From Eubacteriaceae bacterium (GTDB lineage Bacteria > Bacillota > Clostridia > Lachnospirales > Lachnospiraceae), in the NCBI GenBank assembly GCA_910574915.1, contig CAJTCR010000003.1:62001-126000 (forward strand): DNA of 64,000 nucleotides. The letters run 5' to 3'. A program made the translations under genes and the position numbers. Positions 35,651-45,270 of the stretch are shown piece after piece (the first letter of the stretch is position 1; each line of letters begins with the position of its first letter). The notes under the pieces were generated by a model. It had not been told where the DNA came from. It searched no databases and saw only the letters and a list, made by a program, of their open reading frames with translations.

Positions 35651-37348
35651 TCAGTTCCCTTCAATCAAAACTTTTTTCCCGCAAAATGCAAACCCATATT
35701 TGCGAATGCTCTTTTCAGAAATTCCTTTTTCTATAAGCGCCTGCGCATACTTTTTTTGTTCAATCTGCTGCAATGCGCTTTTTGCAGTATCGGAAAGTTC
35801 TTTTTCTATCCTATGGTCTTGTACCTTAAACTCTAAAATAATGCCGTCTTCTTCCCGGTTTCTAGGCTCTAACATCACATCGTATCTTCCAAATCCGCTC
35901 TCCCTGTTTGACGTGAGCACATACCGGTCAGCCAGTTCCACCAAAAGCCCAAGCACAAATCCATGATAAAACCTCTCTGGTTCCGCAACAGACGCGTGTT
36001 TTCCTGTATCAAAGTAGCTAAAGCTGCTTAGGGCAACCTTGTTCATATAAGTATTCATTGCCCCAAGATCTCCTGAAAGCAGCGCTTTGATAAAATCAGG
36101 ATAGCCGCGGGAAGCCCCCTGAAACCATTTTCGGATCATATTGTGAAACATCACCTTTACCTCAAAGTTCGTAAGCTGCAAATGATATTCCTCTCTCCAC
36201 TCCCCAAAGTCAGACATATAAGGCAAAAACTGCTTTACTTTCAAATATCCGCCGGCAAGCAGAAAGCTCCAGACTGCCTGTTCATCCTCATCGAGCTGGT
36301 CATAAACAATCTGCTCGTCCATCTGCGCTACGATTGCTTTGCCTTGCAGCAGGCTTTCAAAATCTGCTTTGAGTTCTTTGCTTGCGCCGCGAACCAGTTC
36401 TCCTGCCAGGCTGTTTGAACTCGAATTTGCCCAGTAAGCGGAAAACCGCTTTTTATCCAGATAATTCAAAATTGACCACGGATTATAAAGATCGGTCTGG
36501 TCTCCAAATGTAAATCCATCATACCAGTTTTTTACCATCTGCCTGTTTTCTGACAGCCCAAACTCATCCAGGGCGGCAGATACCTCGTCTTGTGTAAATC
36601 CAAAACAGTCCTTATATTTTTGAGAAGTAGTAGTAACTACTTCAAGGTTATTCAAATCCGAAAATACAGACTCCTTGCTCACTCTTGTAATGCCTGTCAT
36701 AATTGCCCGCTCCAGGTAAGGGTTCGTCTTAAATGCAGCATTAAAAATCCCTCTGATAAAAGAAACCTGTTCCCTCCAGAATCCATTCCGATATGCTTCC
36801 TGCATCGGCGTATCATATTCATCCAGCAAAAGAATCACTTTTTTATGATAATAGCGAGAAATATATTTGCACAATGCTTTTATGGAGCCGGACGCCACAT
36901 AGTCTTCCATATCAGGAGAAATATTTTGAAACTCCATCTTTTCCGCTTCGCTGAGCAAATCGTTTTCCAGCAGAAAATCATACTGCTGATACAATTCTTT
37001 AATAATATAGCATATTTTTTTCCTCGTCTGTATATAAGAGGTCTCCTTTACCTCTGCAAAGCTGATAAAAAGAACCGGATAACTCCCGTGCATCTTCTTA
37101 TATGTTTCTTCATTCCAGATATTCAGATGTTCAAATAAACCGCTTTCTTTGGCATATTTTACAGAAAAAAAATAATCGACCATGCTCATCGTCAGCGTTT
37201 TTCCAAATCTCCTTGGACGGGTAAGCAGGGTGACGTCGTCATGGTTCTCCCACCACTCTTTAATAAACTTTGTTTTGTCAATATAAAAGCTGTGGTTTTT
37301 TATGATTTTTCCAAAATCCTGCACCCCGATCGCCACTGTTCTTGGCAT
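35651..37348 (-). CDS. AAA-ATPase-like protein with PD-(D/E)XK nuclease-like C-terminus
   Basis: 565 residues of the AAA-ATPase_like/PDDEXK_9 type, found in many copies in gut Firmicutes and Bacteroidetes genomes. N-terminal IGVQDFGKIIKNHSFYIDKT, Walker A LTRPRRFGKTLTMSMV, Walker B VILLLDEYDTPMQEAY, then a long helical middle. The C-terminal nuclease-like core RYDVMLEPRNREEDGIILEF is followed by KV, giving a D...ExK arrangement, and GFAFCGKKVLIE ends it. The biological role is not established. It stands alone with its own promoter between ackA and a hydrolase gene, suggesting recent insertion, but no terminal repeats are seen. Confidence 0.88.
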   Translation of the reverse strand: MPRTVAIGVQDFGKIIKNHSFYIDKTKFIKEWWENHDDVTLLTRPRRFGKTLTMSMVDYFFSVKYAKESGLFEHLNIWNEETYKKMHGSYPVLFISFAEVKETSYIQTRKKICYIIKELYQQYDFLLENDLLSEAEKMEFQNISPDMEDYVASGSIKALCKYISRYYHKKVILLLDEYDTPMQEAYRNGFWREQVSFIRGIFNAAFKTNPYLERAIMTGITRVSKESVFSDLNNLEVVTTTSQKYKDCFGFTQDEVSAALDEFGLSENRQMVKNWYDGFTFGDQTDLYNPWSILNYLDKKRFSAYWANSSSNSLAGELVRGASKELKADFESLLQGKAIVAQMDEQIVYDQLDEDEQAVWSFLLAGGYLKVKQFLPYMSDFGEWREEYHLQLTNFEVKVMFHNMIRKWFQGASRGYPDFIKALLSGDLGAMNTYMNKVALSSFSYFDTGKHASVAEPERFYHGFVLGLLVELADRYVLTSNRESGFGRYDVMLEPRNREEDGIILEFKVQDHRIEKELSDTAKSALQQIEQKKYAQALIEKGISEKSIRKYGFAFCGKKVLIEGN

Positions 37349-37383
37349 ACGTGCGTCCCACCTCCTCAGCCGCTTTTTCCAAA

Positions 37384-37412
37384 AGCATATAACAAAAAAA
37401 TTCGTTCGTCAA
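37384..37412 (-). promoter_or_regulatory. Promoter of the AAA-ATPase/nuclease gene
   Basis: On the minus strand TTGACG (37407-37412), 17 bases, TATGCT (37384-37389). It touches the stop codon of the upstream hydrolase gene, so the two units are tightly packed. Confidence 0.65.
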
Positions 37413-38221
37413 TGCAAATCACAAAACTGTTCTATATACCCCGCTGCAACCCGGTCACACTTTTTAGAAAATCCGTGCTTTGCGTTTTTTATAATATGCA
37501 GCTCCACTTTCCGGTCAAGCTTTTTTTCGATCGTTTCTTTTTTATAAACCGCATACGCCTTTTTCACATATTTAAGATCCACAATCTTATCCTTCGTCCC
37601 ATGTACAAGCAGCACATCGCCGGAAAATCCCAGGATCTCACAGTAAGGATTCATACGGATGACATCCTCCACATAGCATCTGCCAAGCTTCATCGCGCCG
37701 CAGCGAAACCGGTCCGGGATCTTCTTTGGGTCAAATTCCGCGAGCAGCATCTTTCCACGCCTGGCATCATAAGGAATGCAGACTGCCGGATAAAATAAAA
37801 TCAGCTTGGAAACGATGTCGCTGTGCTTTGCCGCTGTAAGCGCCGACACCAGCCCTCCCTGGCTGCACCCCATCAAAACAATCCTGCCTGCATCACAGTA
37901 CGGCATACTTTTTGCATACTGTATCACAGCTTCCAGATCCTTTACTTCTGTCAATACCGACATTTCCGTCGTCTTTCCGTCGCTTTTTCCTTTGATTACA
38001 CAGCCGCCGCAAAAGTCAAAGCAGTACGCGGCATAGCCAAGCTTTGCCAGCTTTTTGGCGTACTGGCGCACCGTATCCTGATTTGCCATAAAGCCGTGGC
38101 TTACAATCGCTATCGGAAGCTTTGTGCCCGCAGGCAGGTACTGCGTGCCGCGGATCGTTAAGCGGCCTCTTTTACACTCGAACGCAGTAACTGTAATCTT
38201 CCTGTTTTTTTGCTTTCGCAT
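37409..38221 (-). CDS. Alpha/beta hydrolase (serine esterase/peptidase type)
   Basis: 270 residues. Core strand IAIVSHGFMANQ gives the oxyanion region, GCSQGG the nucleophile serine (about residue 128), LLVHGTKDKIVD the acid and KNAKHGF the catalytic histidine. No signal peptide, so cytoplasmic. Similar to acyl-CoA-independent esterases annotated as dienelactone hydrolase or S9 peptidase; substrate unknown. ATG at 38221 is chosen for GGAGAG just ahead; an upstream start would add 20 residues. Confidence 0.85.
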   Translation of the reverse strand: MRKQKNRKITVTAFECKRGRLTIRGTQYLPAGTKLPIAIVSHGFMANQDTVRQYAKKLAKLGYAAYCFDFCGGCVIKGKSDGKTTEMSVLTEVKDLEAVIQYAKSMPYCDAGRIVLMGCSQGGLVSALTAAKHSDIVSKLILFYPAVCIPYDARRGKMLLAEFDPKKIPDRFRCGAMKLGRCYVEDVIRMNPYCEILGFSGDVLLVHGTKDKIVDLKYVKKAYAVYKKETIEKKLDRKVELHIIKNAKHGFSKKCDRVAAGYIEQFCDLH

Positions 38222-38268
38222 CCTCTTCTCTCCTTTTTTATAAAATCTTCCATAAATAAAGTCCTGAC

Positions 38269-38303
38269 AAAAAAGCGGCACCAGCCATAATAGCCAATGC
38301 CGC
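38269..38303 (-). terminator. Terminator after glgCD
   Basis: GCGGCA (38275-38280) pairs with TGCCGC (38298-38303) around a 17-base loop; on the minus strand six T follow. Lies just downstream of glgD. Confidence 0.7.
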
Positions 38304-38317
38304 CAAACAATCCAATC

Positions 38318-39466
38318 CTATACAACCTGTCTCTTTGCCACAAAGATCGGGAAGGTATCTGTTCCTTTTAATTCTTTTCCTTCTGTTACGGTTACTTTCT
38401 TATCCGTAATAATATATTCTGCATCTACGCCTGGCTCAATAACTGTATCCTGCATTAAAATTGCATTGCGCACTTTTGCGCCTTTGCCGATTTTTACCCC
38501 TCTAAAGAGAATGCAGTTTTCAATCTCGCCCTCGATCACGCAGCCGTCTGCTACCATTACATTTTTCGCAGAAGCGCCATTGACATAACGTGTCGGGTTG
38601 TCGTCACGGATCTTTGTATAAATCGAGTTCTTCTCAAACAATGCGGACAGGTTCACATCATCCAACAGTCTCATATTTTCATCGAAGTAGCTCTTAAGAT
38701 CTGTAATGCGGGCAATGTATTCCTGATATTCATAGCCCTGGATATTCAGCTCATTTAGCCTTGGAAGCAGGATATCACGCTCTAAGTATACGCCGCCGCC
38801 GATAAATGCCTCGTTTACCATCTTAATCAACTGCTCGCGCTCAAATACATAAATATTCATGGAGTAGTTCTGTACGCCCGTCTCCTGTGAATTGATATGG
38901 ATCTTATTGACACGGTTGTGGTTATCTTCAAAATCCAGCGTATAGTACATCGCTTTGCGCAGATCGTCCGATTTGCGCAGGCCAGACGGCAGCTCTTCCT
39001 TTGCGTATACGGCTGTTACATCTGCTCCGCTTGCGATATGTTCTTTTAACAATGCTTTAAAATCAAAATTGAACGCAATATTTGCGTCTGCCATAATGAC
39101 ATATTTTTCTTTCTGGGATTTTAAAAATCCAAGGACACTGGCAATCATGCCGACTTTTCCGCTGTAAATGCCCGTGTTTTTCTGTGCGAACGGCGGGAAT
39201 ATATTCAACCCCCCGTTTTTACGGCTCAAATCCCATTCACGGCCGGAGCCTAAGTGATCGAGCAGTGAGAAATAATTTTCACGCACTAATACAGTAATAT
39301 TGTCAATTCCGCAGTTTACCATGCTTGACAATACGAAATCGATCATACGGTAACGGCTTGCAAATGGAATGGATGCCATCAGCCGTTCATTTGTTAATTC
39401 AGATACAAGCTCATCATATACATTTGGGAAAATAATGCCCAGTGCGTTCGTATTGGTATTTATCAT
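38318..39466 (-). CDS. glgD: Glucose-1-phosphate adenylyltransferase regulatory subunit GlgD
   Basis: 382 residues. Same two-domain fold as GlgC (nucleotidyltransferase plus left-handed beta-helix) but the pyrophosphorylase loop is degenerate: [17 protein letters not shown] replaces the usual GGxGx[21 protein letters not shown] and later hexapeptide-like repeats are seen. In Firmicutes GlgD pairs with GlgC and raises its activity. The ATG overlaps the glgC stop as ATGA. Confidence 0.95.
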   Translation of the reverse strand: MINTNTNALGIIFPNVYDELVSELTNERLMASIPFASRYRMIDFVLSSMVNCGIDNITVLVRENYFSLLDHLGSGREWDLSRKNGGLNIFPPFAQKNTGIYSGKVGMIASVLGFLKSQKEKYVIMADANIAFNFDFKALLKEHIASGADVTAVYAKEELPSGLRKSDDLRKAMYYTLDFEDNHNRVNKIHINSQETGVQNYSMNIYVFEREQLIKMVNEAFIGGGVYLERDILLPRLNELNIQGYEYQEYIARITDLKSYFDENMRLLDDVNLSALFEKNSIYTKIRDDNPTRYVNGASAKNVMVADGCVIEGEIENCILFRGVKIGKGAKVRNAILMQDTVIEPGVDAEYIITDKKVTVTEGKELKGTDTFPIFVAKRQVV

Positions 39467-40668
39467 TGTTTATCACCATCCTTTACATTGTCACTGACCA
39501 TAGCGTTTGGTCCGATCACAGCATTGTCGCCGACATAAACGCCCGAACCAACCGTTGCTACGCCTGATTCATCGCCTTCTGGCATCTGTCCGACAACTGC
39601 ATTATTACCGATCACTACATTTTCTGCTACGATGCAGTGTTTTACCTTCGCACCAGCTTTGATGAGCGTACCGCCCATAACGACTGCGTCTTCTACTTCT
39701 GCACCTTCTTCGATCTTTACGCCTGCAAATAAAATCGAATGCTTCACACTGCCGGATATATTACAGCCGTCTGTAATCATCGAATTTTCCACGTAAGCGC
39801 CTGGATTGATCTTGTGCCCGGTCATACCGCTGTTGCGGCTGTATACTTTCCATTTTTCGTCAAACAGGTTGATCCCGCTGTGTTCTGGATCGAGTACTTC
39901 CATATTTGCTTCCCATAAGGAAGAAATCGTTCCGACGTCTTTCCAGTAGCCGTCGAAATGGTATGCGTACATATTCCGCTGGTCTTTTAACAGGTTTGGA
40001 ATAATGTTATTTCCAAAGTCATTTTCAGAATTTGGGTCTTCCTCGTCTTCGATCAGATATTTGCGCAGAATATCCCAATTGAAAATATAAATACCCATCG
40101 ATGCCAGGTTTGACTTCGGCTCCTTTGGTTTTTCCTGGAATTCTGTAATCTTGTCATTTTCATCCGCAACCATAAGCCCGAACCTGGAAGCCTCTTCCCA
40201 AGGCACTTCCATAACGGCTACGCTGAATTCTGCTCCTTTTTCCTTATGGAAGCGCAGAAAATCACTGTAATCCTGCTTGCAGATCTGGTCGCCGGACAAA
40301 ATAATCACATATTTCGGATCATAACGGTCTATAAATGAAATATTCTGATAGATCGCATTTGCAGTACCTTTATACCAGTCAGAACCTGTTGCCTGCTGAT
40401 ATGGAGGAAGTACGTGAACACCGCCGTATAAACGGTCAAGGTCCCAAGGCTGTCCATTTCCAATATACTCATTCAGCACCAGCGGCTGGTACTGTGTTAA
40501 AATACCTACCGTATCAATCCCTGAGTTAACGCAGTTTGACAGCGGGAAATCAATAATACGATATTTGCCGCCAAATGGAACCGCAGGTTTTGCCAGCTTC
40601 TGGGTCAACGCATAAAGGCGGGAGCCCTGTCCACCGGCAAGAAGCATAGCAATCATTTCTTTACCCAT
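39463..40668 (-). CDS. glgC: Glucose-1-phosphate adenylyltransferase catalytic subunit GlgC
   Basis: 401 residues. Makes ADP-glucose for glycogen. Seen: [20 protein letters not shown] (nucleotide loop), [29 protein letters not shown] with the metal-binding Asp, FQEKPKEP, and the C-terminal beta-helix repeats around [16 protein letters not shown] and [19 protein letters not shown] precedes the ATG. It heads a glgC-glgD operon with a leader of about 155 nt. Confidence 0.96.
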   Translation of the reverse strand: MGKEMIAMLLAGGQGSRLYALTQKLAKPAVPFGGKYRIIDFPLSNCVNSGIDTVGILTQYQPLVLNEYIGNGQPWDLDRLYGGVHVLPPYQQATGSDWYKGTANAIYQNISFIDRYDPKYVIILSGDQICKQDYSDFLRFHKEKGAEFSVAVMEVPWEEASRFGLMVADENDKITEFQEKPKEPKSNLASMGIYIFNWDILRKYLIEDEEDPNSENDFGNNIIPNLLKDQRNMYAYHFDGYWKDVGTISSLWEANMEVLDPEHSGINLFDEKWKVYSRNSGMTGHKINPGAYVENSMITDGCNISGSVKHSILFAGVKIEEGAEVEDAVVMGGTLIKAGAKVKHCIVAENVVIGNNAVVGQMPEGDESGVATVGSGVYVGDNAVIGPNAMVSDNVKDGDKQ

Positions 40669-40831
40669 TTTTTATCTCCTTTTCTATCCCTTTTAATCTT
40701 GCGCAGTCGAGAGCACATCCTGCAAAACATCCCTATGTATCGCAGATGCACAAATTTCTGCTGTCTTCGAAGCCAGACATTTATTGACATTTTTCACCAT
40801 ACAATAACTGCCTCGGCTTCCAATTGTTATC

Positions 40832-40860
40832 ATTGTACATGATTATTTCATTTTTGTAAA
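40832..40860 (-). promoter_or_regulatory. Promoter of glgCD
   Basis: On the minus strand TTTACA (40855-40860), 17 bases, TACAAT (40832-40837). Predicts a leader of about 155 nt before glgC, longer than other leaders here. Confidence 0.8.
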
Positions 40861-40929
40861 TAAAACATTGCAATTTTACTAAAAAAATTTTTGCTGTTGT
40901 GTGGAGACGTTGCAAAAGGAGTTGTGTGG

Positions 40930-41112
40930 TTATTCCCTTAAAACATTTCTGTCCCTGCATATGCGAATTGTTTCCGTAGCTGCCTTTCGTGTCATTCCAT
41001 GCTGTTTTGTCTGTTCGTTAAAAACTTTGCAGAACTTGCGATAACCAGCCAGGGCGTACCCATCCCCTCTCCCGGCGTCCCTTTCCCAAAAGGCTGCAAC
41101 ATCAAGCAACAA
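40930..41112 (-). pseudogene. Remnant resembling the end of an Rpn/YadD-type nuclease family protein
   Basis: A 60-codon frame with GYRKFCKVFNEQTKQHG and ETIRICRDRNVLRE, wording that recalls the C-terminal part of Rpn (recombination-promoting nuclease) family proteins common in Lachnospiraceae. It lacks the nuclease core and a ribosome site. I think it is a decayed fragment; the family call is from memory and weak. Confidence 0.35.
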
Positions 41113-41255
41113 GCCCCTCTTTTCTAAAAAATGCTCTTATGATATCATATACAACAGAAAACAAAAGCACCCCCTTCCAGACAAATTCGTGCAAGCCCGG
41201 ACAGGATTTTTCTGTCACAATGCGATATCATCATAGACACAAGGAGGACGAAACA

Positions 41256-42164
41256 ATGTCAATACAGCTTATTCAGCAGGCAATCTGCTTTATGGAAGAA
41301 CATATTTGTGAAAACATCACCTATGCAGACGCCGCAAAAAGCGTGCATATGTCAAACTATAATTTTCACCGGACGTTCAGCTTTATCACCGGGATGACCG
41401 CGAATGAATACATTCGGAAACGGCGCCTTACACTGGCGGCTATCGAGCTACAGACAACATCCCATTCGGTGATCGACGTCGCCTATAAGTACAGGTACGA
41501 GTCGCCGGAAAGCTTTTCCAAAGCTTTTTCGCGGTTTCACGGTGTCACCCCAAGGCAGGCAAAACGAAAAGGCACCAAGCTTCATTTGTTTCATCCATTT
41601 GTCATAAAAATCATACTGGAAGGTGGTAATATTATGGACTACAAAATAGAACACAAAGAAAACCAGCGGTTTCTTACACTGGCAAAATCGTTTCCAAATG
41701 AAATCATCAATGACGACAGCGACCACAGCATCCCGGATTTTTGGACAGAATGCTCTGAAAAAAACCGGATCGAGCCTATGAAACTGCTTCGCGCTGCTGG
41801 AAAAAGAGATTTGTACGGCATATGCAGCCCTGTCAGAGAAGGCGAAACGCATTTCCGTTATGGCATCGGTATTCTGATTGACGAAGATACGGATACTGCG
41901 AAGCTGGAGCAATTTTGCAGCGATGGCTACTCCATCTGGGAAACAACGCCTGCTGATTATGCCGTATTTTCCTGTTTTGGTCCTGACGGCGACTGCCTGG
42001 GTGAGACATGGAGCAGATTTTACAAGGAATTTGTGCCGCAGACCGGCTATGAGCAAACAAACGATACCGACTTTGAAATCTACTATGAAAAAGGGGAAAG
42101 CGGGCTGTTCTGCGAGCTTTGGATACCCGTGAGGAAACATGAAACTCCAAGCCGGGCAAACTGA
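41256..42164 (+). CDS. AraC-family regulator with GyrI-like effector-binding domain
   Basis: 302 residues. Residues 1-105 hold two helix-turn-helix motifs of the AraC C-terminal type, placed here at the N-terminus: ENITYADAAKSVHMSNYNFH and SVIDVAYKYRYESPESFSKA followed by FHGVTPRQAK. Residues about 128-295 (MDYKIEHKENQRFL onward) fit the GyrI-like small-molecule-binding fold of the Rob/BmrR group, with the conserved aromatic/acidic stretch YSIWETTPADYAVF. It probably senses a hydrophobic compound. ATG at 41256 has AAGGAGG eight bases before. Its 3' end overlaps a minus-strand gene by 82 bases. Confidence 0.88.
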   Translation: MSIQLIQQAICFMEEHICENITYADAAKSVHMSNYNFHRTFSFITGMTANEYIRKRRLTLAAIELQTTSHSVIDVAYKYRYESPESFSKAFSRFHGVTPRQAKRKGTKLHLFHPFVIKIILEGGNIMDYKIEHKENQRFLTLAKSFPNEIINDDSDHSIPDFWTECSEKNRIEPMKLLRAAGKRDLYGICSPVREGETHFRYGIGILIDEDTDTAKLEQFCSDGYSIWETTPADYAVFSCFGPDGDCLGETWSRFYKEFVPQTGYEQTNDTDFEIYYEKGESGLFCELWIPVRKHETPSRAN

Positions 42165-42352
42165 TACAGTGCCTGCCACTGCTTCCTAGACACCTCGGTC
42201 GTGCCATAATAATCAAACTGCGGCACCGCTTTTTGAAACAGCGGGTATAACTCTAACTCATCAAACAGATCCGCATAAAGGCAGATGGAATCCTCCTGCC
42301 AATGCGGATCTTCTTCTTTGTATATCCTCTTTTTATTTTGCAGCCTGCGCAT
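42083..42352 (-). CDS. Small hypothetical protein, probably 3'-truncated
   Basis: 89 residues from the ATG at 42352 (MRRLQNKKRIYKEEDPHWQE). The N-terminal 60 residues look like real protein, with conserved-looking DSICLYADLFDELELYPLF and FDYYGTTEVSRKQW. The tail from about residue 65 is antisense to the end of the AraC gene and looks unlike it, so I infer the original 3' end was lost. A weak GGCGGA site precedes the start, which overlaps the phosphoesterase gene by 20 nt. Function unknown. Confidence 0.5.
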   Translation of the reverse strand: MRRLQNKKRIYKEEDPHWQEDSICLYADLFDELELYPLFQKAVPQFDYYGTTEVSRKQWQALYQFARLGVSCFLTGIQSSQNSPLSPFS

Positions 42353-43307
42353 TTTCCGCCTGCACAAAAATCCTGACTGCGTCTCCATAATACCCGGCGC
42401 CCGTTACAAGCTGCGTAGACTGTTCATTCACCATACTGCGGTTATAAAAGTGAATATGCCCGGCAAACACCGCCGCAACCGGGCTGTCCGCAGCAAATAC
42501 CGCATCCAGAAGCTTCTGCGTCGTCTTGTTTGGCTTACATGCCGTCTCACCCAGCAGCACCCGGCACCTGCCCGCATTGGACAATCCCCAGACTGCATCC
42601 GCCTGCTGCTCCAGCGCGGAATGTTCATACTGGGGCTGCAGCGGCACATGCATCACTAAGATCACAGGCTTCGTCCCTTTTAAATACGGCAGCAGCGCCT
42701 GCACCGCCTTTTTGTCAAACTGGTTGTTTTTATCATTGATCCCCGCCACAATCAGGTCATCGTATTCCATTAACGTATACTGCTCCGTCGTCTTTGTCAG
42801 CGGAAACAGCCGTGGAAAATATTTCCGATACGCCTTTTTGGAAAAATATTCTTCTCCATATTCAAAATCATGGTTGCCGGTCACATACAAATACGGATGT
42901 TCCAGGCGCTCAATCTCTTTCTGCACAAAATCAACCGACGCATACATCGCAGAGTCCGTAATATCCCCCGCAAATATCGTAAGGTCATCCTTGCCCTCCA
43001 CCGATTCCGTCACCAGGTTATGAAACGTACGCACCGCGTTCTTCCCGCTCTCCCGCTCAAACGCTTCCCTGCGTGCCTGTGCCTTTTTTAACAGCGCAGG
43101 GTCACGCGCATCGCACAGGCTGATATGCGTATCCGCAATCAGCAGCATACGATAATCCCTGCGGATACCAGAAATTGTAACGGTCTCCTCCTGAATCCGC
43201 ACACTGCCCGCCTGGTCTGCTTTTTTTGCCGCCACGAAAAGGCAGCAGACTGCGCAGGCGGCAAGGACAGACTGTATGATTTTTTTATTGATCCAAATTG
43301 CCTTCAT
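42333..43307 (-). CDS. Membrane-anchored calcineurin-like metallophosphoesterase
   Basis: 324 residues. A hydrophobic N-terminal helix (about residues 10-27) acts as signal or anchor, so the catalytic part is probably outside the cell. The two-metal motifs are in order: IADTHIS (D-x-H), FAGDITD (GD), VTGNHDFEYG (GNHD), VMHVPL (H) and AGHIHF (GHxH). Substrate unknown; a role in envelope or nucleotide phosphate release is possible. No operon partner other than the small gene that overlaps its end. Confidence 0.88.
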   Translation of the reverse strand: MKAIWINKKIIQSVLAACAVCCLFVAAKKADQAGSVRIQEETVTISGIRRDYRMLLIADTHISLCDARDPALLKKAQARREAFERESGKNAVRTFHNLVTESVEGKDDLTIFAGDITDSAMYASVDFVQKEIERLEHPYLYVTGNHDFEYGEEYFSKKAYRKYFPRLFPLTKTTEQYTLMEYDDLIVAGINDKNNQFDKKAVQALLPYLKGTKPVILVMHVPLQPQYEHSALEQQADAVWGLSNAGRCRVLLGETACKPNKTTQKLLDAVFAADSPVAAVFAGHIHFYNRSMVNEQSTQLVTGAGYYGDAVRIFVQAENAQAAK

Positions 43308-43377
43308 TTTTTCTTTTTTTCTCCTTGTGGGTGTATTTTATCTTAAATATGCCCGCAAGTCAAGGCGCCTTGGTCAT

Positions 43378-44394
43378 TCAATTACAAGCAAGGTCATGGC
43401 GCACCATTTTTCTGACCAGCTCCTGAAAACTCGTCTTTGTCGGGTTCCAGCCCAGCTTGTCCTTTGCCTTCTGCGGATTCCCCCAGAGATTTACCACATC
43501 TGTCGGACGGTAAAATTCCGGGGATACCTCGATTAACACCTCGCCTGTCCCTCGGTGAATACCGACCTCAGAAAGCCCTTCTCCCTTAAATTCCAATTCG
43601 ATGCCCGCCTCTTTGAACGCATATTCACAAAACTCTCTAACAGAATGCTGCTCACCGGTCGCAATTACAAAGTCTTCCGGCTGCTTATGCTGCAAAATCA
43701 TCCACATGCATTCCACATAATCCTTCGCATATCCCCAGTCCCTAAGGGATGACAAATTTCCAAGATACAGCTTCTTCTGCCTGCCCTTTGCAATCCTTGC
43801 CGCCGCCAAAGAAATTTTTCTCGTTACAAAGGTCTCGCCGCGCCGTTCCGATTCATGGTTAAATAATATTCCAGAACAGCAGAACATGCCGTAAGCTTCC
43901 CGGTATTCTTTGACAATCCAATACCCATACTGCTTTGCAGCCGCATAAGGACTGTATGGGTGAAACGGCGTATCCTCATTTTGCGGAACCTCCTCCACTT
44001 TTCCAAACAGCTCTGAAGTAGACGCCTGATAGATCCTGCACTTTTTTTCCAGCCCGCAGGCACGCACCGCCTCTAGTACGCGCAGCACGCCGACAGCCGC
44101 GACATCCGCCGTATATTCCGGCACGTCAAAGCTCACCTGCACATGCGACTGTGCCGCCAGGTTGTAAATCTCATCCGGCATAACGGTTCCAATCACTTTT
44201 ACAAGGCTCATAGAATCCGCAAGATCACCATAATGCAGGTGCAGCCTGTCTTTGATATGCTCGATTCGTTCCATCTTTTCTATCGAAGAACGTCGTACCA
44301 TTCCATGAACTTCATAGTTTTTCTCTAAAAGCAGTTCCGCCAGATAGCTTCCATCCTGGCCTGTCACACCTGTAATCAACGCTTTTTTATTCAT
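43378..44394 (-). CDS. gmd: GDP-mannose 4,6-dehydratase
   Basis: 338 residues. Converts GDP-D-mannose to GDP-4-keto-6-deoxy-D-mannose. Seen: [72 protein letters not shown] (catalytic Tyr-xxx-Lys), [17 protein letters not shown] and [14 protein letters not shown]. The ATG at 44394 (MNKKALITG) is chosen with AGGGAGAG nine bases upstream. Its product is used by both Rmd and Fcl encoded upstream in the same run. GDP-heptose 4,6-dehydratases look alike, and since GDP-heptose genes are near, that substrate cannot be fully excluded. Confidence 0.92.
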   Translation of the reverse strand: MNKKALITGVTGQDGSYLAELLLEKNYEVHGMVRRSSIEKMERIEHIKDRLHLHYGDLADSMSLVKVIGTVMPDEIYNLAAQSHVQVSFDVPEYTADVAAVGVLRVLEAVRACGLEKKCRIYQASTSELFGKVEEVPQNEDTPFHPYSPYAAAKQYGYWIVKEYREAYGMFCCSGILFNHESERRGETFVTRKISLAAARIAKGRQKKLYLGNLSSLRDWGYAKDYVECMWMILQHKQPEDFVIATGEQHSVREFCEYAFKEAGIELEFKGEGLSEVGIHRGTGEVLIEVSPEFYRPTDVVNLWGNPQKAKDKLGWNPTKTSFQELVRKMVRHDLACN

Positions 44395-44427
44395 CGCAAG
44401 CAACTCTCCCTCAATTATGCAATCTGA

Positions 44428-45270
44428 TTAATCTTTCATCCACTGCGCCCATTTTTCCCGATATTCCTGCGGACGCATATTTTCATACTCCTGAAACAGC
44501 CGGTAAAACAAATCCTCATTCCCAATCCCGGATTCCCTGATCACTTCCGTAACCGGCAGTATCGTAAAGCGAAGCTGCTCTTTTGCAGCATTAAACCTCC
44601 GGCTTAAAATATAGTCCCGAAGCCCGATGCCAAAGCGGCTTAAAAACATCTCTTCCAGTTCCTGCCCGGAAACGCCAAACCGCTGTTCCAGCATCTGCAC
44701 CAGCCTGTCTTCCTTTAAATTTGCATTGATATATTCCCTGGCACCCTTTAGCAGATCCTTTTCGCCTGTCTTCCCAATGCACAAAACAGCCAGTTGCGTC
44801 AGCAGGCTGTGGATTTCCAGTTCCGGGACATGCTCTTTTACATCCCGCAATACCTGCTCCAGCATCCGCCGTATTTTCGCCCCATCATCAGGCAGAAACA
44901 CCGGCTGCTCATGCCGCTTGCGAAACATGCCGTAAAACTCCCTGGCACAATTTCCGTTAAAATGAATCCAGGCAAGCTGCCAGGGCATTTCGCTGCTGCT
45001 GATATGCGTAAATTCCTGCTGGCAGTCAATCCAGATGCACTCCCCCTGATGCAGCTCATAGCTCTTGCCTTCATAAGTAATGCTCCCTTTTCCATCCAGC
45101 ACTTCAAATATCAGATAAGAATCCAAATTTTTTCTTCTGCATACATGCGGTATCAGGCTTTCCAGCGTTCCTGCCTCTTGTACGTACAGCAGATATTTTT
45201 TTGCAAAATTTCCCGCCGTATGCAGCACCCGGTCTGATCTCGTTTTATGATTGCCTTGATCTGTCATCAT
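44428..45270 (-). CDS. AraC-family regulator with cupin-type sensor, embedded in the GDP-sugar genes
   Basis: 280 residues. The N-terminal half is an AraC_binding cupin (about 20-150) with GKGSITYEGKSYELHQGECI and IHFNG. The C-terminal half is a helix-turn-helix pair: DRLVQMLEQRFGVSGQELEE, then FNAAKEQLRFTILPVTEVI, then FYRLFQEYENMRPQEYREKW. The start at 45270 lies inside the end of rmd (26-nt overlap), behind GGAGGG; a second ATG is next to it. A sugar-sensing regulator made from within the fcl-rmd-gmd run probably controls that run or the glycan genes; this is inference from position. Confidence 0.85.
   Translation of the reverse strand: MMTDQGNHKTRSDRVLHTAGNFAKKYLLYVQEAGTLESLIPHVCRRKNLDSYLIFEVLDGKGSITYEGKSYELHQGECIWIDCQQEFTHISSSEMPWQLAWIHFNGNCAREFYGMFRKRHEQPVFLPDDGAKIRRMLEQVLRDVKEHVPELEIHSLLTQLAVLCIGKTGEKDLLKGAREYINANLKEDRLVQMLEQRFGVSGQELEEMFLSRFGIGLRDYILSRRFNAAKEQLRFTILPVTEVIRESGIGNEDLFYRLFQEYENMRPQEYREKWAQWMKD

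Larger units (their letters stand above)
40669..41255. other. 587-base region between glgC and the AraC gene
   Basis: Contains the glgC leader (to about 40825), the glgCD promoter, a short degenerate reading frame (40930-41112, minus) and the upstream region of the plus-strand AraC-type gene. I see no RNA gene or known riboswitch. Confidence 0.7.

Noticed and set aside
39209..39214. Run of six C in glgD as another contingency tract
   Set aside because: Shorter than the 8-10 base tracts, in a metabolic gene, and the frame is intact and conserved around it.
43345..43365. 12-bp palindrome CAAGGCGCCTTG as a terminator of gmd
   Set aside because: No loop and no T-run on either side; too short to support a call.
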